64,000 bases of DNA from Camarhynchus parvulus (lineage: Eukaryota; Chordata; Aves; Passeriformes; Thraupidae). The position numbers and the translations under genes were made by a program. The notes under the pieces were generated by a model. The model saw only the letters and a program-made list of their open reading frames with translations. It did no database searches and was not told the DNA's origin. Where the stretch lies: the NCBI RefSeq assembly GCF_901933205.1, contig NC_044572.1, positions 22,282,501 through 22,346,500 on the forward strand, given 5' to 3'. Shown in pieces: positions 41,514 to 54,800 of the stretch (the first letter of the stretch is position 1; each line of letters starts with the position of its first letter).

Positions 41514-44500
41514 GCATTCATCATTCAATTACTTCTGAGGGGAAATCTACTGTTTTGCTGAGAGCACAACAGCAAAGATCTTAAAGTCTACAATCTGGCT
41601 GACAGCATATGAATGTTGATTTTATTCTTGTATCACTGAGGAAAAGCTGCTTTAAAGCCTTTTATGATACTATCACAAGAAGGATGGGTGGCCAGTATCG
41701 TTCTACAGAATGTTTTAGAAGAATAGCTTGAAGTCTATGACTGTCAGTAGGAAAGGGACCACAGCACCCAGACAAAATGGGATCAATATCAACACTGATG
41801 AGGGATCTAAAGTAGCACAATGTAAGGCTGAGCAATCTTGACACACCTCAAAGATTTGATTTTCTGAGTTTGTATATGAAACAGTGCCTGGTTTGGTTAA
41901 GGTATTTTGGACTGAGGAAAAAATAAGGTATCAGGGACCAGCAGACCCTGGGGCTGTCTCCTGGCCAAAGTAACCTGGGGAGGCTCAGAGGGAGGGGTGA
42001 TGAGTGAACACTAGAAGGTGAGGATCACAACAACACCTTGAAGATACTTTGGTGATTTCATCCCTGCATATGTTGCTTGGACAGTGTAAAGGAACTGCAG
42101 TCAGGTCACGGGTACATAACAGAGCATTCCCTTAGCAAAGGGAGCTCAGTGCTGGCAGAAGCAGGCTGCCTCTTTTCTCTCTGAGCCAAGCATCCAAGAA
42201 GGCTCACTGAGAAGCCAAGTTCTTTGGCACTGCCTGGGCATGACTGTGTCACAGGGCATGTCAGGGTGAGCCACACCAGCCCAGAACTGCCAAGCAGCCA
42301 GTGCTGGCTTTGAACCTCAGAGGTACTTGGCCAAAAGTTCCCACCAAACAGAGCTCTGATGTGCGGAAGAGTCTTTCCCAAAGAATGTGTCGATATTTTT
42401 CATCCCGTTCACAAACAACAGAAACAATTGGCTGGTCCTATAAAATCATGCAGATATTCATAAAGATGCAGAAGTAAAATTCTGGTAAAAAACTGGATCT
42501 ACAGGTTGAGACTCAGAGAAAAAACTTGTTCAAGTACTCAGCATTTAAAAGTTTATTGAATCTAAACAAATATGTCGAGATTCTCGCATGGCTTCCCAAA
42601 CTCTCAACAAGTAAATTGAAATTACAAATCAACAGGGTTTGAATGCATGTATCCAAACTTCAAAGTAATGTGTGGCTGAAATTGTTTGTAATAACTGTGT
42701 ATCTGGAAATAGGTGAAGGCTACAGCATCTCTTTGAATGCCATAGTTTGACATTTTTTATAATGTTTCCAACTGAACACAGGATATCTAGCATGAAATTA
42801 GTTCATAATCATGGTCAGACTGCAAGCATGCTTCCCCAATAAAATTGGACCATGAAGTATCCAACACACAGTACCTGTTTGTTTGGATTAAAAACATTTA
42901 AAATAATTTCAATTCATTTGCAATAAGTGCACAAATAAGTATCTTTCAGAATCAATATAAAACACATTGAAAAACTTTGGGGAGAATTTTAATCCATTAT
43001 ATTCAGCTACCTGAAGAAGCTGAAAACTCTAATTGCAAATAAATTGTGTCTTTAAAATACAACAGAACCAATTTTCTTAGTTTTAATCAAAATGCATTGA
43101 TCTATTGCAAAAAAAAAAAATTAGAATTATTTTAATGTCTGTCTTTCTGGAGCTTCTACAGCATAAACTGGTAATATGCCAGACTTTTCAAGTTACTTTA
43201 CAAGTTGTGACTGGTAGTTTTGTATTTCCAAGTAGCTTTAAATATTTGATGGTTTAGCTATTGAAAAAAAAAAAAACAGAAAAAGAAATTATGGAGACTA
43301 TGCAGAAGCAAAATATTTTGGTGTTGAAAAAGGTTGGTGGCACCAGCACCCTCAAACATATTTTGGTTTGATTCCCAACTTATTTTTTAGTCTCATTAAC
43401 AAAATGGATTCATGCCATTTTGGTGTTACTTATCTGTATGTAAGTAACATATAAATTATATTTATTTTTCTCATTTAAATTGTAGAGTAATTCTTTAATT
43501 GAAATTATTGCTTCAGAATTAAGGAAGTAAAAAACTTTATTTGGGAAGAATGTAGAATTAATTGTTTCCAGAGTTTAACAATTCTTTCTTTCAATTTTGG
43601 CTGAAAATTTTCCCAAAATAAGGCCTGAATTTACATATATATTTTCTGTACTTCTAATACTTTATTTTCTGAAAATCAAACATATTTCACTTACTCTGAC
43701 TTAACACCTCTGAAAATTATAACTTGCTTGGATGGAGGTCACTCACTCAGTGGACCACTTGGACACATTAGTCATAACTCTGTAGAAACATTCTGAATTG
43801 GACATCTAAAGTAGCAGGTCAAGCTGTGTCCCAGGAGGGGCTGACTGGGCTGTGTGGCCATCACCAGCAGTCCAGGGATAGTTACAGCATAAGAGGTGCA
43901 TTTCCAGCCCCACAATCTCTTAAATTTGTTGGTCCAGTTTCATCTCTGTTGAAGTAAATCCAGCTGTTCTCATTGTGTATAAGAGTTCATTTGTACCCTA
44001 GATAGATAAAACCAAAAGAAAAATATGGAACTGAAGGAATAATGGGCCAATCTCATCTTTAATGTGTGTACACATATTTTGTATTCCCAATTCTATCAGA
44101 AAATGTTAATACTATAGAAATTTCTGTGGCAAGAAACCTGACCAAATCAAACTTAACCATATCCTACTACATAGATCATTTTTGGAAAATAGATGTATTT
44201 GTTTCCCTTAATGTATGCACCATACAATGGGACTCTAGAATAAATGAAATCATAGGATTCCCATGCATCATTGTACATACCAACATGGTAGGGCAAATAA
44301 ATTGACAATGAAGATTAATTTTAATTTTTGGAACAATGGGAATTAGAATTTTGAGATGTATTAATGGAGAGAAAAAGAGAGATTAGGAACAGAAAGAGCA
44401 CAACAGAAAAACAGTAGTGACTGATTACCAAACACAGGCAATGTCCAATACCATTCTTAGTGCACAGAAGGGATTTTCTTGGAGAAATGTAATAAAACTA

Positions 44501-45138
44501 TTGGCACAGCTGAAATTATATATTTTCTCTAATTGCTGCCATATTTTTTTCATCAGTAATGTACTTTAAATATGTATCATTAAAATTATTAAAAGCATTA
44601 TTGAGCCTGATGTATGGAGCCGTGCTACAATTTTGATTTTATTTAAAGATATTTTTAAAAGAGTTATAGTATCCTTATGGCAGTGATATATACACACCAA
44701 GTTAATAATCTATTTTAGCTTTATTGTATATTCTAGATACATAATCTAAGGAAAGAGGTAACCCACACCTTAAAATTCCAATAAAAAAGTTTCCTGAGTC
44801 ACACCATGATAAACTTTTTTGTTGTTGTTTGGGACTTTTTTTTTAATCTGATGCATTTCTGGAATACATTCAACATGTATATTTGTTGTGCAGATTTACA
44901 TAAAATGCCATTTGATCAGATTGATTTTAAAAGTGTCAAGTTTATATTTAAAACTGGATAATACTCTGGCTAGTATAATATGTAAACTAGTAATTTTGTT
45001 TTGTATTCTCTGTATAAAGTGTTTTATATTATACAGTAGCTAAGTGAATTGCACTATTGTACATGCAATGGGACTTTTGTTTTTAGCTTATTCAAGGAAT
45101 CCCTGGGAATGTAGTTTAATGCAATAATATTTTTTTTC

Positions 45139-45144
45139 AATAAA
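45139..45144 (+). terminator. ZNF804B: Likely distal poly(A) signal of ZNF804B
   Basis: CAATAAAAAGG, preceded by a T-rich stretch, followed about 20-40 bases later by GAGTGTCAGTCATGTATTTT, a GT/T-rich downstream element. Together they form a well-built polyadenylation site, with expected cleavage near 45160-45168. Confidence 0.6.
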
Positions 45145-47559
45145 AAGGCTTACTGGTATAAAGAGTGTCAGTCATGTATTTTTAATGTAAAGCATACCAA
45201 AAGGCAGCAACCTAATAAAATGCAGAATGATGCAAACATATTCTGTATTTTAATCTCCAGAACTGAAACACATTTAATTCATTACTGTGGTTATGATCCT
45301 GAAATTTCAGAGAATGTTTCCTAAAGATTTTAGTATGTGTTACAAAAGTGGGTTGTTTAAATGGAACTGAAAATAAATATTCCTTACAAAAATTATTATA
45401 TCTATGTGTTTTTTCCAAGGACTTTTAATGAATAAGTATCCTCCTGAGTATCTTTATGCACTGATCAGTTCATTTATAATTAGACATACAACTCATCTGT
45501 CAGGTTCCCCAAATAATTGAATAGCAGATCCTTTGGTAAAGAATCTAACAGTAGGATCTACAAATGTGTCATTTATTCACTCTTCAGTCATTCTTTAAAT
45601 CTTCAAACAGTTATAATAAGTATCACTTTATCCCATGTTTTCCCTATTACCCTGTATTTTTCCATTTTTTTTATTGCATCCTTTTCCATCTAATTTTCAT
45701 TTTACTTGTTTTCTGACACAAGGCTTTTGGTTATGCAGGTACTCAGCTTCAGTGCTCCCAGAACTGCTGTTCTATTTACAAGGCTACTTGTACCCCTCAG
45801 TGGATAGTTTCATAAGTGTCCCATCTCCAGGTGAGCACAAAGACTGAAGGAAGGTAAAAAACAGTGTCTGCATGTCTGTAGAAGATGAAACTCTATTTTT
45901 TGAGGTGAGATGTGACAGAGGTTATATTCTGTCCAGCCTATATCCATAGCTGGAAATACCTTGGCCAATCTCTGGGACCAAACTAATCTACCATGCAATA
46001 ACATGTCATGACTCAGGCATTCTATAAAGTCTTGAAACCAATGTAAACCCACGGAGACAAAATTGACACAGTGTATCTAATTCCATTCAATTGTGGTTTT
46101 CCTTCTAGTTATTTTATAATAAAAACAAAATTCATAATTAGACATATAAAGAGTGTGTGTGTCTGAAGGAAATCCCCTGCAAATTAATATCTATGACATT
46201 ACTCTTAAATCAAATAGGCTTCCAGTTGAGATCAGATCCCAGCTGTTTATTGCTGAGCAAATCTTGGTACAAGGAGGGGAAAAACAAAAACAGAAATAAA
46301 ACCAAATCACCCACCTTGCTTTGACTGAGATATAATATGTGAATAAATGAAGTTGTCCACACCTTACTATTCCTGATAAAGATAACTATAATGCCAGCAA
46401 AATCTTTCCTACACTCTGGTGGGAAGTGTATTATCTTATTGTGCAAACTAAATGTCTTAATATGTATTTTATACAGAAATATAAAGAATCACCATGAATG
46501 CAGCTCATTACCTTTATCTTTCTAGACAGCAGGCACAATGTGTGTGGGAATAACAGGAATCTACAAGTCAGAGAACTGCGTTGCTGCCGTGCTGAGTTTG
46601 GGGCATACTGTTGTGATGTGCTTGAATATTTCTCTGCCCCAGGGCTAAGGGGAATTAACTCATTCATATTTCAGGTTATGAAAATACTCTCATTCAGGAC
46701 CACCAGGATGAGCTGTAAGTCCACACATGGCTTGTCTACAGAACATGTGGTAATGTTAACATAATTTTTATTATTCTTCAATGAAGACATTATTTTCTTT
46801 AACAGAAAACACAGAAGATGCCAAACTTCCAATTACAGAAGTTATAGTCAGAAATAAATCTACAGTTACATTAATGGGCATTTACTTTAAACATGTACGC
46901 TTAATGGAGACCAATCTGTTTTGTGAATGTGTTTAAAAGCACTCTTGGCTGAGATGTCAAGCACTAGATACACAAATGTCTTAAAAGAAGATGCAGCCCA
47001 AACTCATTTTTTATGACCTAGCTATGAAACCCTCAAAATAAAGATAAGATTGAAAAGCTTGTTAGACTTCCATCAAAGGTATAAGCAGTTCTGCTGCCTC
47101 TACTTAAGTGCCCATCTGAAACTTATATTACACAAAAAATCAATATTTCATTCTTATGAACCAATAAAATTTTTAGACCAAATAAATTTGTCATTTGCAA
47201 ATCAATAAATTAAATGTATTTATCAATTTTATTTATAAAACTGTTTTGTATAGTCCAAGCTGTGTATGAGTAAAATCAGCACCCTCAGTAAATAAGTCAT
47301 CGAGAATTGATTGAGATAATTAGTTTCAGACAGCCATAAACCAACCATTTCTATGCAAAGAATATGTTCTATACAAAAATGGTTGAATTATAATTTGCTT
47401 TCATCTTTTTTGCAAGTCATTTATGGGCTGTTTTCTGCTAGTCCCAGTGGAAAACCCTACCAAATTTATTAGAAACAGTTATGTGTGTGTGTCTTGGGGA
47501 CTTGGGTGTGTTATCTGAAGGTTGTATGGTTACCTCTAATACAAACTTGTACCCCTTAC

Positions 47560-47925
47560 AGCTGAGAGGTGGAGCTGTGCAAACCTCAGGAATCTCAGCA
47601 AAGCCAGGTGAAGGTCTTGCACCTTGGCTGAGGTAATTCCAAGCACAAGGACAGGCTGGGTGGAGAATGGATCTAGAGCACCTGTGGGGAGGAGGACTCA
47701 GGGGTGCTGGTAGGTGAGAGCCTGGACATGAACCAGCAGTGTGCACTGCAGCCCAGGAAGCCAAACGTGTCCTGAGCTGCATCCAAAGCAGCCTGGGCAG
47801 CAGGGCAGGGGAAGGACTCTGCCCCTCTGCTCTGCTCTGCCCTGGTGAGAGAGACTCCACCTGGAACATGGCACCCAGCTCTGGGGTTCACAGCAGAAGA
47901 ACATGGACCTGTTCCAAAAGGCATA
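47560..47925 (+). mobile_element. CR1 LINE fragment (internal ORF2, truncated at both ends)
   Basis: A + orientation CR1 piece. Readable blocks are GAGCTGTGCAAACCTCAGGA, GGTCTTGCACCTTGGCTGAG, GACAGGCTGGGTGGAGAATG, GAACCAGCAGTGTGCACTGC, TTCTGCCCCTCTGCTCTGCTCTG-like sequence near 47818, and CACCCAGCTCTGGGGTTCAC. It corresponds to the C-terminal third of the reverse transcriptase reading frame, with the frame broken. It lacks the 3' end, so it was cut by a later deletion or rearrangement. Minus-strand open frames of 98-143 residues across it are shadows. Confidence 0.87.
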
Positions 47926-49219
47926 GACATTTGCATGTAAATCAAAGGTGTACAAACAGGTAATATCATTAATCAATTGCCACATATTTTCACAGGTGAA
48001 ATACAGGACAGTTCTTGAAACAAGAGAGTTTTTTCTTCTGTCCCTCATGCTGAGAAAGTATAAGATGTTGAGCAAATGCTTGTCTTTCAGCTGTACAAAG
48101 CTAAAATGTTATGAATTGGAAATCCTATCTGCATCAGGAAAAGTCAAAACACTAGAAATGCTTGCTTCCTGCTTGCACCGGGATTTCTCTGACAGTATTC
48201 TTGAGACTGCACTCCATTTCTAGTGAGTTTGCTTTCTCCAGAGAGGTGGAGCAGCTGCTACAGATTTGAAGGTGGAGATGCAGGGTCTGTACTGCTTAGA
48301 TGTTTTCCCTGTTAATTTGGGTTCCAAATAAAGACATGTAGATCCAGGGTTAGATAACCAAATTTGATCCAGCGATAGATAACCAAGGTAACACTACATG
48401 TTTAGTTGCTAGTTGTCCACTGAGACAAGTTCCCATTTCTCATAAGACTGGATTCTTCCTGTCTTATCCTCTGCATGTAACCAATGCCTGTAAGTACCTA
48501 GGAGAGTTTTCAGGATTGTTTCTCTCACTCTCTCTCCCTGAGACACTTGGGAAACTGACTGTGGAGAAAAAACACTGACAATAATATGAGGTGATTCTTT
48601 TTAGTTTACTAGTAATTTCTTGAAAAATCTCTGTGACTTAAAGCACTTAAAGTTTTTATTAATATCATCTGTAATTACAGTACTGGTATCTACTGCTGAC
48701 ATAAGTTTAATCCCTAGCAATGAGCTTTCCCACCATGAGTCCCCCCTCTATTAGCTCTGCTCTGCAACCACATCTTTTCAAATTCTGCATTCCCTGATTT
48801 TATTTTTCTTAAATGATGTGTTAGATAAACTGTTGCTGTATGATTTTTATTGGAAATTAAATGGGTCAGGGTGACATTTAATAATGACTCTTATTATGGA
48901 TTATGATCAGAGCTTATGAGTTCAAAATAACTTTGTCTTTCATTTCAATGCTTCCAGCCTTCACTAACTGCTCATAGGAGAGATCCTGAGATGCTCACGG
49001 CCACTGAGGGTGCTGAAATGGGACAAGAGAGGGAAGGAAATGAGCACGAGGGCTGCCTGCAATTAATAAAGACAAAACAGTGCAGTCTGATGAGTAATGT
49101 CAGATTTGTGACATCTGGAGAAAAGGGTATGTTAATTCCCAAGAATGCAGAGAACCCCAGGGAAAGGTCACACTCATGATAGATAAAGCTGAAGAGACTT
49201 GCAAGCACAGACAAGACCT

Positions 49220-49411
49220 CAAACTAGGACTAGTGCCATTCCACTTCTGATTCCCAGAAGTACTCCAAGGCTCTCCTCTCACTACCGGCCTCCTCCTATC
49301 CACTGTCATAAAACTCCCTCCAATCACACTACTCTACATAACCTCACCCTCATTAAACCCTACACTCCTAACTATCCTGGCTATCCTCTCAGAAGCCCTG
49401 GGAGGATGAAT
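49220..49411 (+). pseudogene. NUMT: nuclear copy of part of mitochondrial ND2 (NADH dehydrogenase subunit 2)
   Basis: Codons starting at 49221 and read with the vertebrate mitochondrial code give about 63 uninterrupted residues, from KLGLVPFHFWFPEVLQG through [15 protein letters not shown] to [19 protein letters not shown]. This is the central part of avian ND2. Two TGA codons (49248-49250 and 49407-49409) fall exactly where mitochondrial Trp is expected; under the nuclear code they are stops, so this is not a functional nuclear gene. The C-rich codon usage contrasts with the AT-rich surroundings. No other mitochondrial gene is seen on either side, so only about 190 bp was inserted or kept. 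The lack of frame damage suggests a fairly young insertion. Ends are accurate to a few bases. Confidence 0.93.
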
Positions 49412-50861
49412 CAGAGAAGAAGATGTAATTACTGAAGTCAATAAAATTAAGACAAACATTTCTGGTAGCTTTTTTTTACTCATAGTAGGCTGTAACTTTT
49501 GCAAAAATATTTTTTTCCATGTCTGCTCCAGTCAAGTCCTAGGACAAACAGCATTGGATAAAGATGAAAAATTATAAATAACTATAAGCATTCCATAATG
49601 TACACTAAGAATAGTTTAGCTACTAGTGTTTCTTCAGTTCTTTTTTCAGAGATCACTCATCTGCATTTGGAAGCAGAGAAAGATATAGACTTTTGCTAAC
49701 TATCTATTTTCAAAGTGCCACAGAAAGATTTAGCCATATAATTCCCATTATAGGCAATACATTTGAAAGACTTTGTGACCTTTAGGTTAGAATACATGGG
49801 TTCATGTGGAACCTCATTTTTTCCTAAAAGTTTTTCAGGAAATTTGCTTTAGGAATTCACAGTAGATACAGGTACGACCAGCAGGATCAGACAGATTCAA
49901 ACTGAGAAACTTCCTTGGCAGCTTAGAAAACTGAAAGCACTGCAAGAAAATTATAGCACAGTCCTATCTGTCAACACTTGTTTGAAAAGTTTTAACTTTC
50001 TCTCGGAATTTCTTTGGTCATCAAAAACCCAGGAATGAACTCACCATGTAGCACTCCTGCTGAACAGTTTTCAGGTCTAAGAATAGAAATAGAAGTACTC
50101 AGTACTTATGGAGAAACTTAACATGGGTCAAACAGTGGCTCAGCCTTACGAGCTCTGATTCTGGGACACCCAAGCCACTGTGCAAGCACTGAAATGCATC
50201 GTGACTTGCAAACTGCCCCAGTATCTGTGTCTGGTTCCTTCCATCTTCATAACCCAGTGCTCAGAGTTTTCCAGATCAGAAGCCAAAGCCACTCTTGCCT
50301 CCTGCAGGTGTGATAGAGTAGTAGGAGTACCTCAATGCTCCCTTGACACTCCGTGTTAACACATCTGCAATGAAAGTTCTCTGCATTGTGGAAATTACAC
50401 ACAATTGACTCATTACATTTAGCATGCAAGAATCTGCACAACTAAATGGGACTGTATAAAACTTAGCTGTTTGATCCTTCCTGTATTCCCCAAAAAGTGA
50501 AGAGTCCTTAACATGGGCTCATCTCACTCCCCTCAGAATCTCTAGAATCACCCTTGGTAGGTGATTATCTCTCCCCTCTGAGTTTAATAGGTGGCTGCAT
50601 GGCAACTTGAGCTACATTTTAGAGTCCAAAATAGGTCACTAGTGTAAGATACATATTGCTTTTTTTTTGACATCTGGAAATTTTTGAAACTGAAAACTGG
50701 AATTGTTAAAGTTAAGAAAGTTCATCATGACAGAAGTACTACTCCTGCCTAAAAAGTAGAAGAGAATAGCAAGATGGAAATCATATCAAACCTTTATTTT
50801 CAGTTATTTATAAAGAGGTTGTCTAGAATTATTCACCAAAGTATTTTGTAGAAATATAATA

Positions 50862-50881
50862 ATTATAATAATTATTATAAT
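50862..50881. repeat. 20-bp AT-only palindrome
   Basis: A perfect palindrome centred between 50871 and 50872 and made only of A and T, within a TAA/TTA-rich patch (50855-50890). It most likely reflects simple-sequence drift. Confidence 0.85.
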
Positions 50882-51677
50882 AATTATATTTTTAAGCAAC
50901 TCATAACCAACTTATAAAATTAAAATGGTTAGATTAAAATAGGTTATTTGCTTAATATTATTTGTTCAGTTGAAATGACAATTTAATTCATATATATTTG
51001 TACAATACCATATTCGGTTCTTGCTTTAATTTTTTAATTTATGCATTTTTATTCTTTCCTCACATGCAGATAGAGATACTCACTTCATCATCAGATTGGT
51101 TGGCTTTCAGTGCAATTAGTTGGTATTAAAAATTCAGTCATTAGTATTTTGTATGCCGCTTAAATATCCTCTACAGTATGCTTTTTTCATCAGCTTTATC
51201 TGCTAGAAATGAATGAGAGATGCAGCTATGGAACATTTTGAAAGGTTTTCTCAAAGAAATGTGTGGGACTATCCTTGATGCAAGTCCAAAAACCCATAGT
51301 AACAAATGTAGCTAAAATGATAACCACAGAAAGAAAATGACAAGCCAAAAAAGGGAGGCTTCAAAGACTCTACTTTTGAAAACATGCAATTACTACAGTT
51401 AATAATATTCAGATCATGGTCTTTTACTCTCTGGCAAACCATTAAAGCATCTTCTACAAATCCTAGGCACAGGACATGCCAGAGCATGATAGTCATAAAT
51501 AGACATAAGATGATGATGTATCATAGTCTTCTTCCAGGAATCTTTATTGCACAAATAACACTGCAAGCAACACTGCAAAGGGTATTTCTCAACCAACACT
51601 GGTCAACTCTGTACTCTTTCTGATGTAGTTCAGACCACAGGGAATAAAGGGAAAGACAGATCTGCTGCTTAGACAGC

Positions 51678-51750
51678 TTCACTGGAGAATGGATGCTTTT
51701 AGAAAATGTTTAGAATTCACATTTTCTAAAAGCATCCATTCTCCAGTGAA
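51678..51750. repeat. Perfect inverted repeat: 31-bp arms, 11-bp spacer
   Basis: The left arm (51678-51708, starting TTCACTGGAGAATGG) and right arm (51720-51750, ending CCATTCTCCAGTGAA) are exact reverse complements over 31 bp, separated by an 11-base spacer (TTTAGAATTCA). A single strand could form a strong hairpin. The right arm runs straight into further diverged copies of its CATTCTCCAGTG part. There is no transposon-like coding sequence or visible target duplication. Confidence 0.97.
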
Positions 51751-51830
51751 TGGATCCATTCTCCAGTGCTCCAGAGTGAAAGCTTCCATTCATCCAGTGA
51801 AAGTATCCACTCTTCAGTGTTCCAGAGTCC
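51731..51830 (+). repeat. Degenerate tandem copies of an ATCCATTCTCCAGTG-type unit
   Basis: At least four related units follow one another: ATCCATTCTCCAGTG (51734), ATCCATTCTCCAGTG (51755), TTCCATTCATCCAGTG (about 51785) and ATCCACTCTTCAGTG (about 51805). Two are followed by a CCAGAGT motif. Spacing is irregular at about 20-30 bases. The first unit is part of the right arm of the inverted repeat. Confidence 0.8.
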
Positions 51831-54800
51831 CCAGGGGAGCAGAAGTCCTGGAACCAAATTTTCCATGCAGTAGGGGAAGCTGAGGAAAGCTCCCAGGCTG
51901 TAGCTAATGAGAGGAATGTGCTAAGAGGGGCAGCTGCACTGCTCAGCTTGCATGGAAAAAGGCTTTAAAGGCTGAGCCTGGCCCAGCTGAGAAAAACACA
52001 GCATGGAGATCACCAAGCAGCTTCTGAAAGCAAATTGCCCTTCAAAAGAAAGATGGCTCGTGTTAACCCCCTTCAGTTAATGTGAGCTGCTGTGCTTAAA
52101 TGAGCATGAAGACACAATCTAAGAGAAGGACAGCTCTCACATCCACATAAATCTCATGGTGTAGGAGGCATGTAATCAGGGCTGATTGCTATAATGTCTG
52201 TTCTTCATTGTAGATGCTGTTCTTTGTATACAGACTTTCTACTGCATTAATTCATTCAACCCCATTTTCTAACCTGGAAATATTACTTTCAGAGCTAAAT
52301 AACTAGAAGTTTTACCTTTAAACTGTGACATTGAAGTATATAAAAATCCATTTAAGCAACCTACAGAGCTACTTATAAACTGAGTACAGCTGTAGCAGAT
52401 GGTACTCATGCCAAGGTGGAGAAGACCTTCATACGTTACATGGGACTCATTATGCCTGTCTTGGAAGAATAAAAACAGCAGTTGGATATGGCATTAGCTA
52501 TAGATATCTTCAAAGCTTAAGCTGCCAAGCCATTACAGTTAGTGTCCGAAGATTAAAATTTCTCAGGTAGCTCCCATTAGGACCCAACAATTCATTGGAA
52601 TGTGCTCAGAGCATGTATTACACCACATGAAGTCATATGTTTTGAAATAAGTAAGGAGGATAATTTCCAGGCTGCTAATGCAAAGACGTGTAAGCATGAT
52701 AGTTTCTAAAATAAGGTTCAAGCAATCGGTGTGCAACAGAATCCGTGCGGAAAACTTCAACAATCATAAATGTCAATGTCCATGTATATGACTGTGTCTG
52801 TTTACAGACATATTTCTGCATCAGCTGAAGTAGATTTCTGTCCTCACCCTGATCTTATAGCTTGAATGACTCAACCCCTAGAGTGCATCCTCAGTCATCT
52901 AACTAAATCTACACTTCTCACACACTGAGGGAGAATTGACCTTTTAGCCATCTTAGGGATGCTGTTGTCCCAACATTATGGGGACAACTCATAAACTCTG
53001 GTATATGAGTGCTCTGCAACTCCTGGAATGTTCCAGGCTCCCACACTGTGCCATTTGCATGGTGGCAGCTGGGCCTGCTGTTGCTGCCACTTTAGGTGTG
53101 CAGAACAGACTTACTCAGAATTTAGGGATGTTTGAAATCCAAGACCAGATCCAAACTTTGCAGCTCTACTGCAGTTCTATTTTTACCATCTTAAATTCAC
53201 TGTGGCCAGTTTAAATCCCTATCTGCCCTGCTGAGTCCCTCAGGAGATCATGTTTTCCACCTGAATAATCCTTTAACACAGACATCCACTGATTCCATCT
53301 CTCACTTCCTAGTGTAAATTGTCATAAAGCAAAAGTATACAGTATTTTAATTCTATACTTAAAATACAAAGTGCCCGCTTTGTCACATTGCAGCCCTAAG
53401 GGTTTTTAGGATCAGACTGCTACTGCCAGAAATAGGATGCTGCAATTGAATCTGTTTTTATATTCTACACTATATCAGGCTTCCAAGTTGGGCATATTTA
53501 CATGTACATTTGATGACATCTAATGTATGCATCCAGCTAAAATAAAATTTGCATGATGGTAACTGATCACATGCAGGCTTTGATGAGTTCCCTTCCTTCT
53601 GCTAAGTTCCACATATCTTATTGAATTTCTGCATCAGTTCACATCCTGGATCAGAGTGATGCACACATCATATATCTGTGGGTAAGCACAAATATACACT
53701 TTTCTATGTCATCAACCATAAATCGACTATGTGTGATAGCTAAAATTATGCTGCTATATATTAGTTTTCAGATGAAAAGAATATTTTTCCATTGCTTTCT
53801 TTTATACCATTTCTGATCTCAATTAAATACAGGCTAATCAAGTTCATCTGAATTGTGTCAGGGAGTAGAAGTGTTGTTTTAGACTGTGTGTTTGAAGGTA
53901 TTTGTGTTAGAGATAGCAATATAGATTGACAGGAAAAATTCACTGACCTAGTACTAAGGCATTATAACGAATCTGCTGTTCACTGACATTAAACAATAAA
54001 TACAAGAAACAATAGAATTAAGAATTCTTATTTAAACGTAGAAAAACAAGCTTAACTTGTTCTCATAGGAACCTTAATAGTTTTCCTTTTACTCTAGGTA
54101 ATCATTGGAGAGGGGTGGCTGTGAAGAGGCACTTTAAGTGAGCTCTGAACCTAACACTTAAAGCAGGGCAAAGGATCTTCCTTAGCTTCTGCAGAAGAAT
54201 GAATAATTAAGTGGCACATTTCTGCTCAATAAACAAAACTGTAATGAATTTAAAGGAAATTACAGATTTTATCATCTTCTGCAATGAGCATCTGGGTTTT
54301 GCTGGCATGCAGATTATTGATGGCCCAAACTTATTAAGCTTTCTGGTAGCTTTGTTCACATAAGTAAATCAGCACAGCAGAAGGAATTAAAAACAGCACT
54401 AAAATAATTTTCTATCGTTTTACTGAAATGCTTTATGAATGCTTATATCTTATGAGCAGATGGAACAATTCTAAGGTCTTATTTTCCAAAGGTATCTCAT
54501 TATTTTATTGCTCATGAAAACTCCCTTCCTTTCACAACTACTCAGCAAAGAAAGATTTTGCTACGTGCTGTGAACTGCTGAGGATGACTCCCAAGGAGCA
54601 GAAACATATAGAAATATAAATAAATACCTCACAATGGTAATGTCTTGATGGCACTTCTGATATTTTTTCATTGTTCCAGATGTCACATGTGAACCAAAAT
54701 TTCACCCAAGTAATTTTAAACATTTTTTTAAACCTAACACATATGAATACACTGAAAGTTAAAATTAACAAAACACTGGGGGAGGCAGGGGTTCTGTAAG

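Larger units (their letters stand above)
41466..45165 (+). other. ZNF804B: ZNF804B 3' untranslated region (inferred extent)
   Basis: AT-rich non-coding sequence after the TAG stop, with no recognisable mobile element for about 3.7 kb. That is unlike the DNA further downstream and fits a long 3' UTR. The end is inferred from the AATAAA at 45139-45144 and the GT/T-rich stretch after it. Several other AATAAA motifs (41508, 42838, 44780) could give shorter forms. Short open frames inside it, such as a 91-residue minus-strand frame at 42106-42381, have no recognisable product. The exact end needs transcript data. Confidence 0.6.

Noticed and set aside
47438..48075. Minus-strand open frames of 98-143 residues
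   Set aside because: They mostly overlap a + strand CR1 fragment and read its antisense; codon content is not protein-like.
49199..49435. 78-residue Pro/Thr/Arg-rich open frame
   Set aside because: It is a shifted frame of the ND2 NUMT; the true frame is that of 49221 under the mitochondrial code.
50862..50881. AT palindrome as a replication origin or cruciform site
   Set aside because: It is only A and T in a TAA-rich patch, expected from simple-sequence drift.
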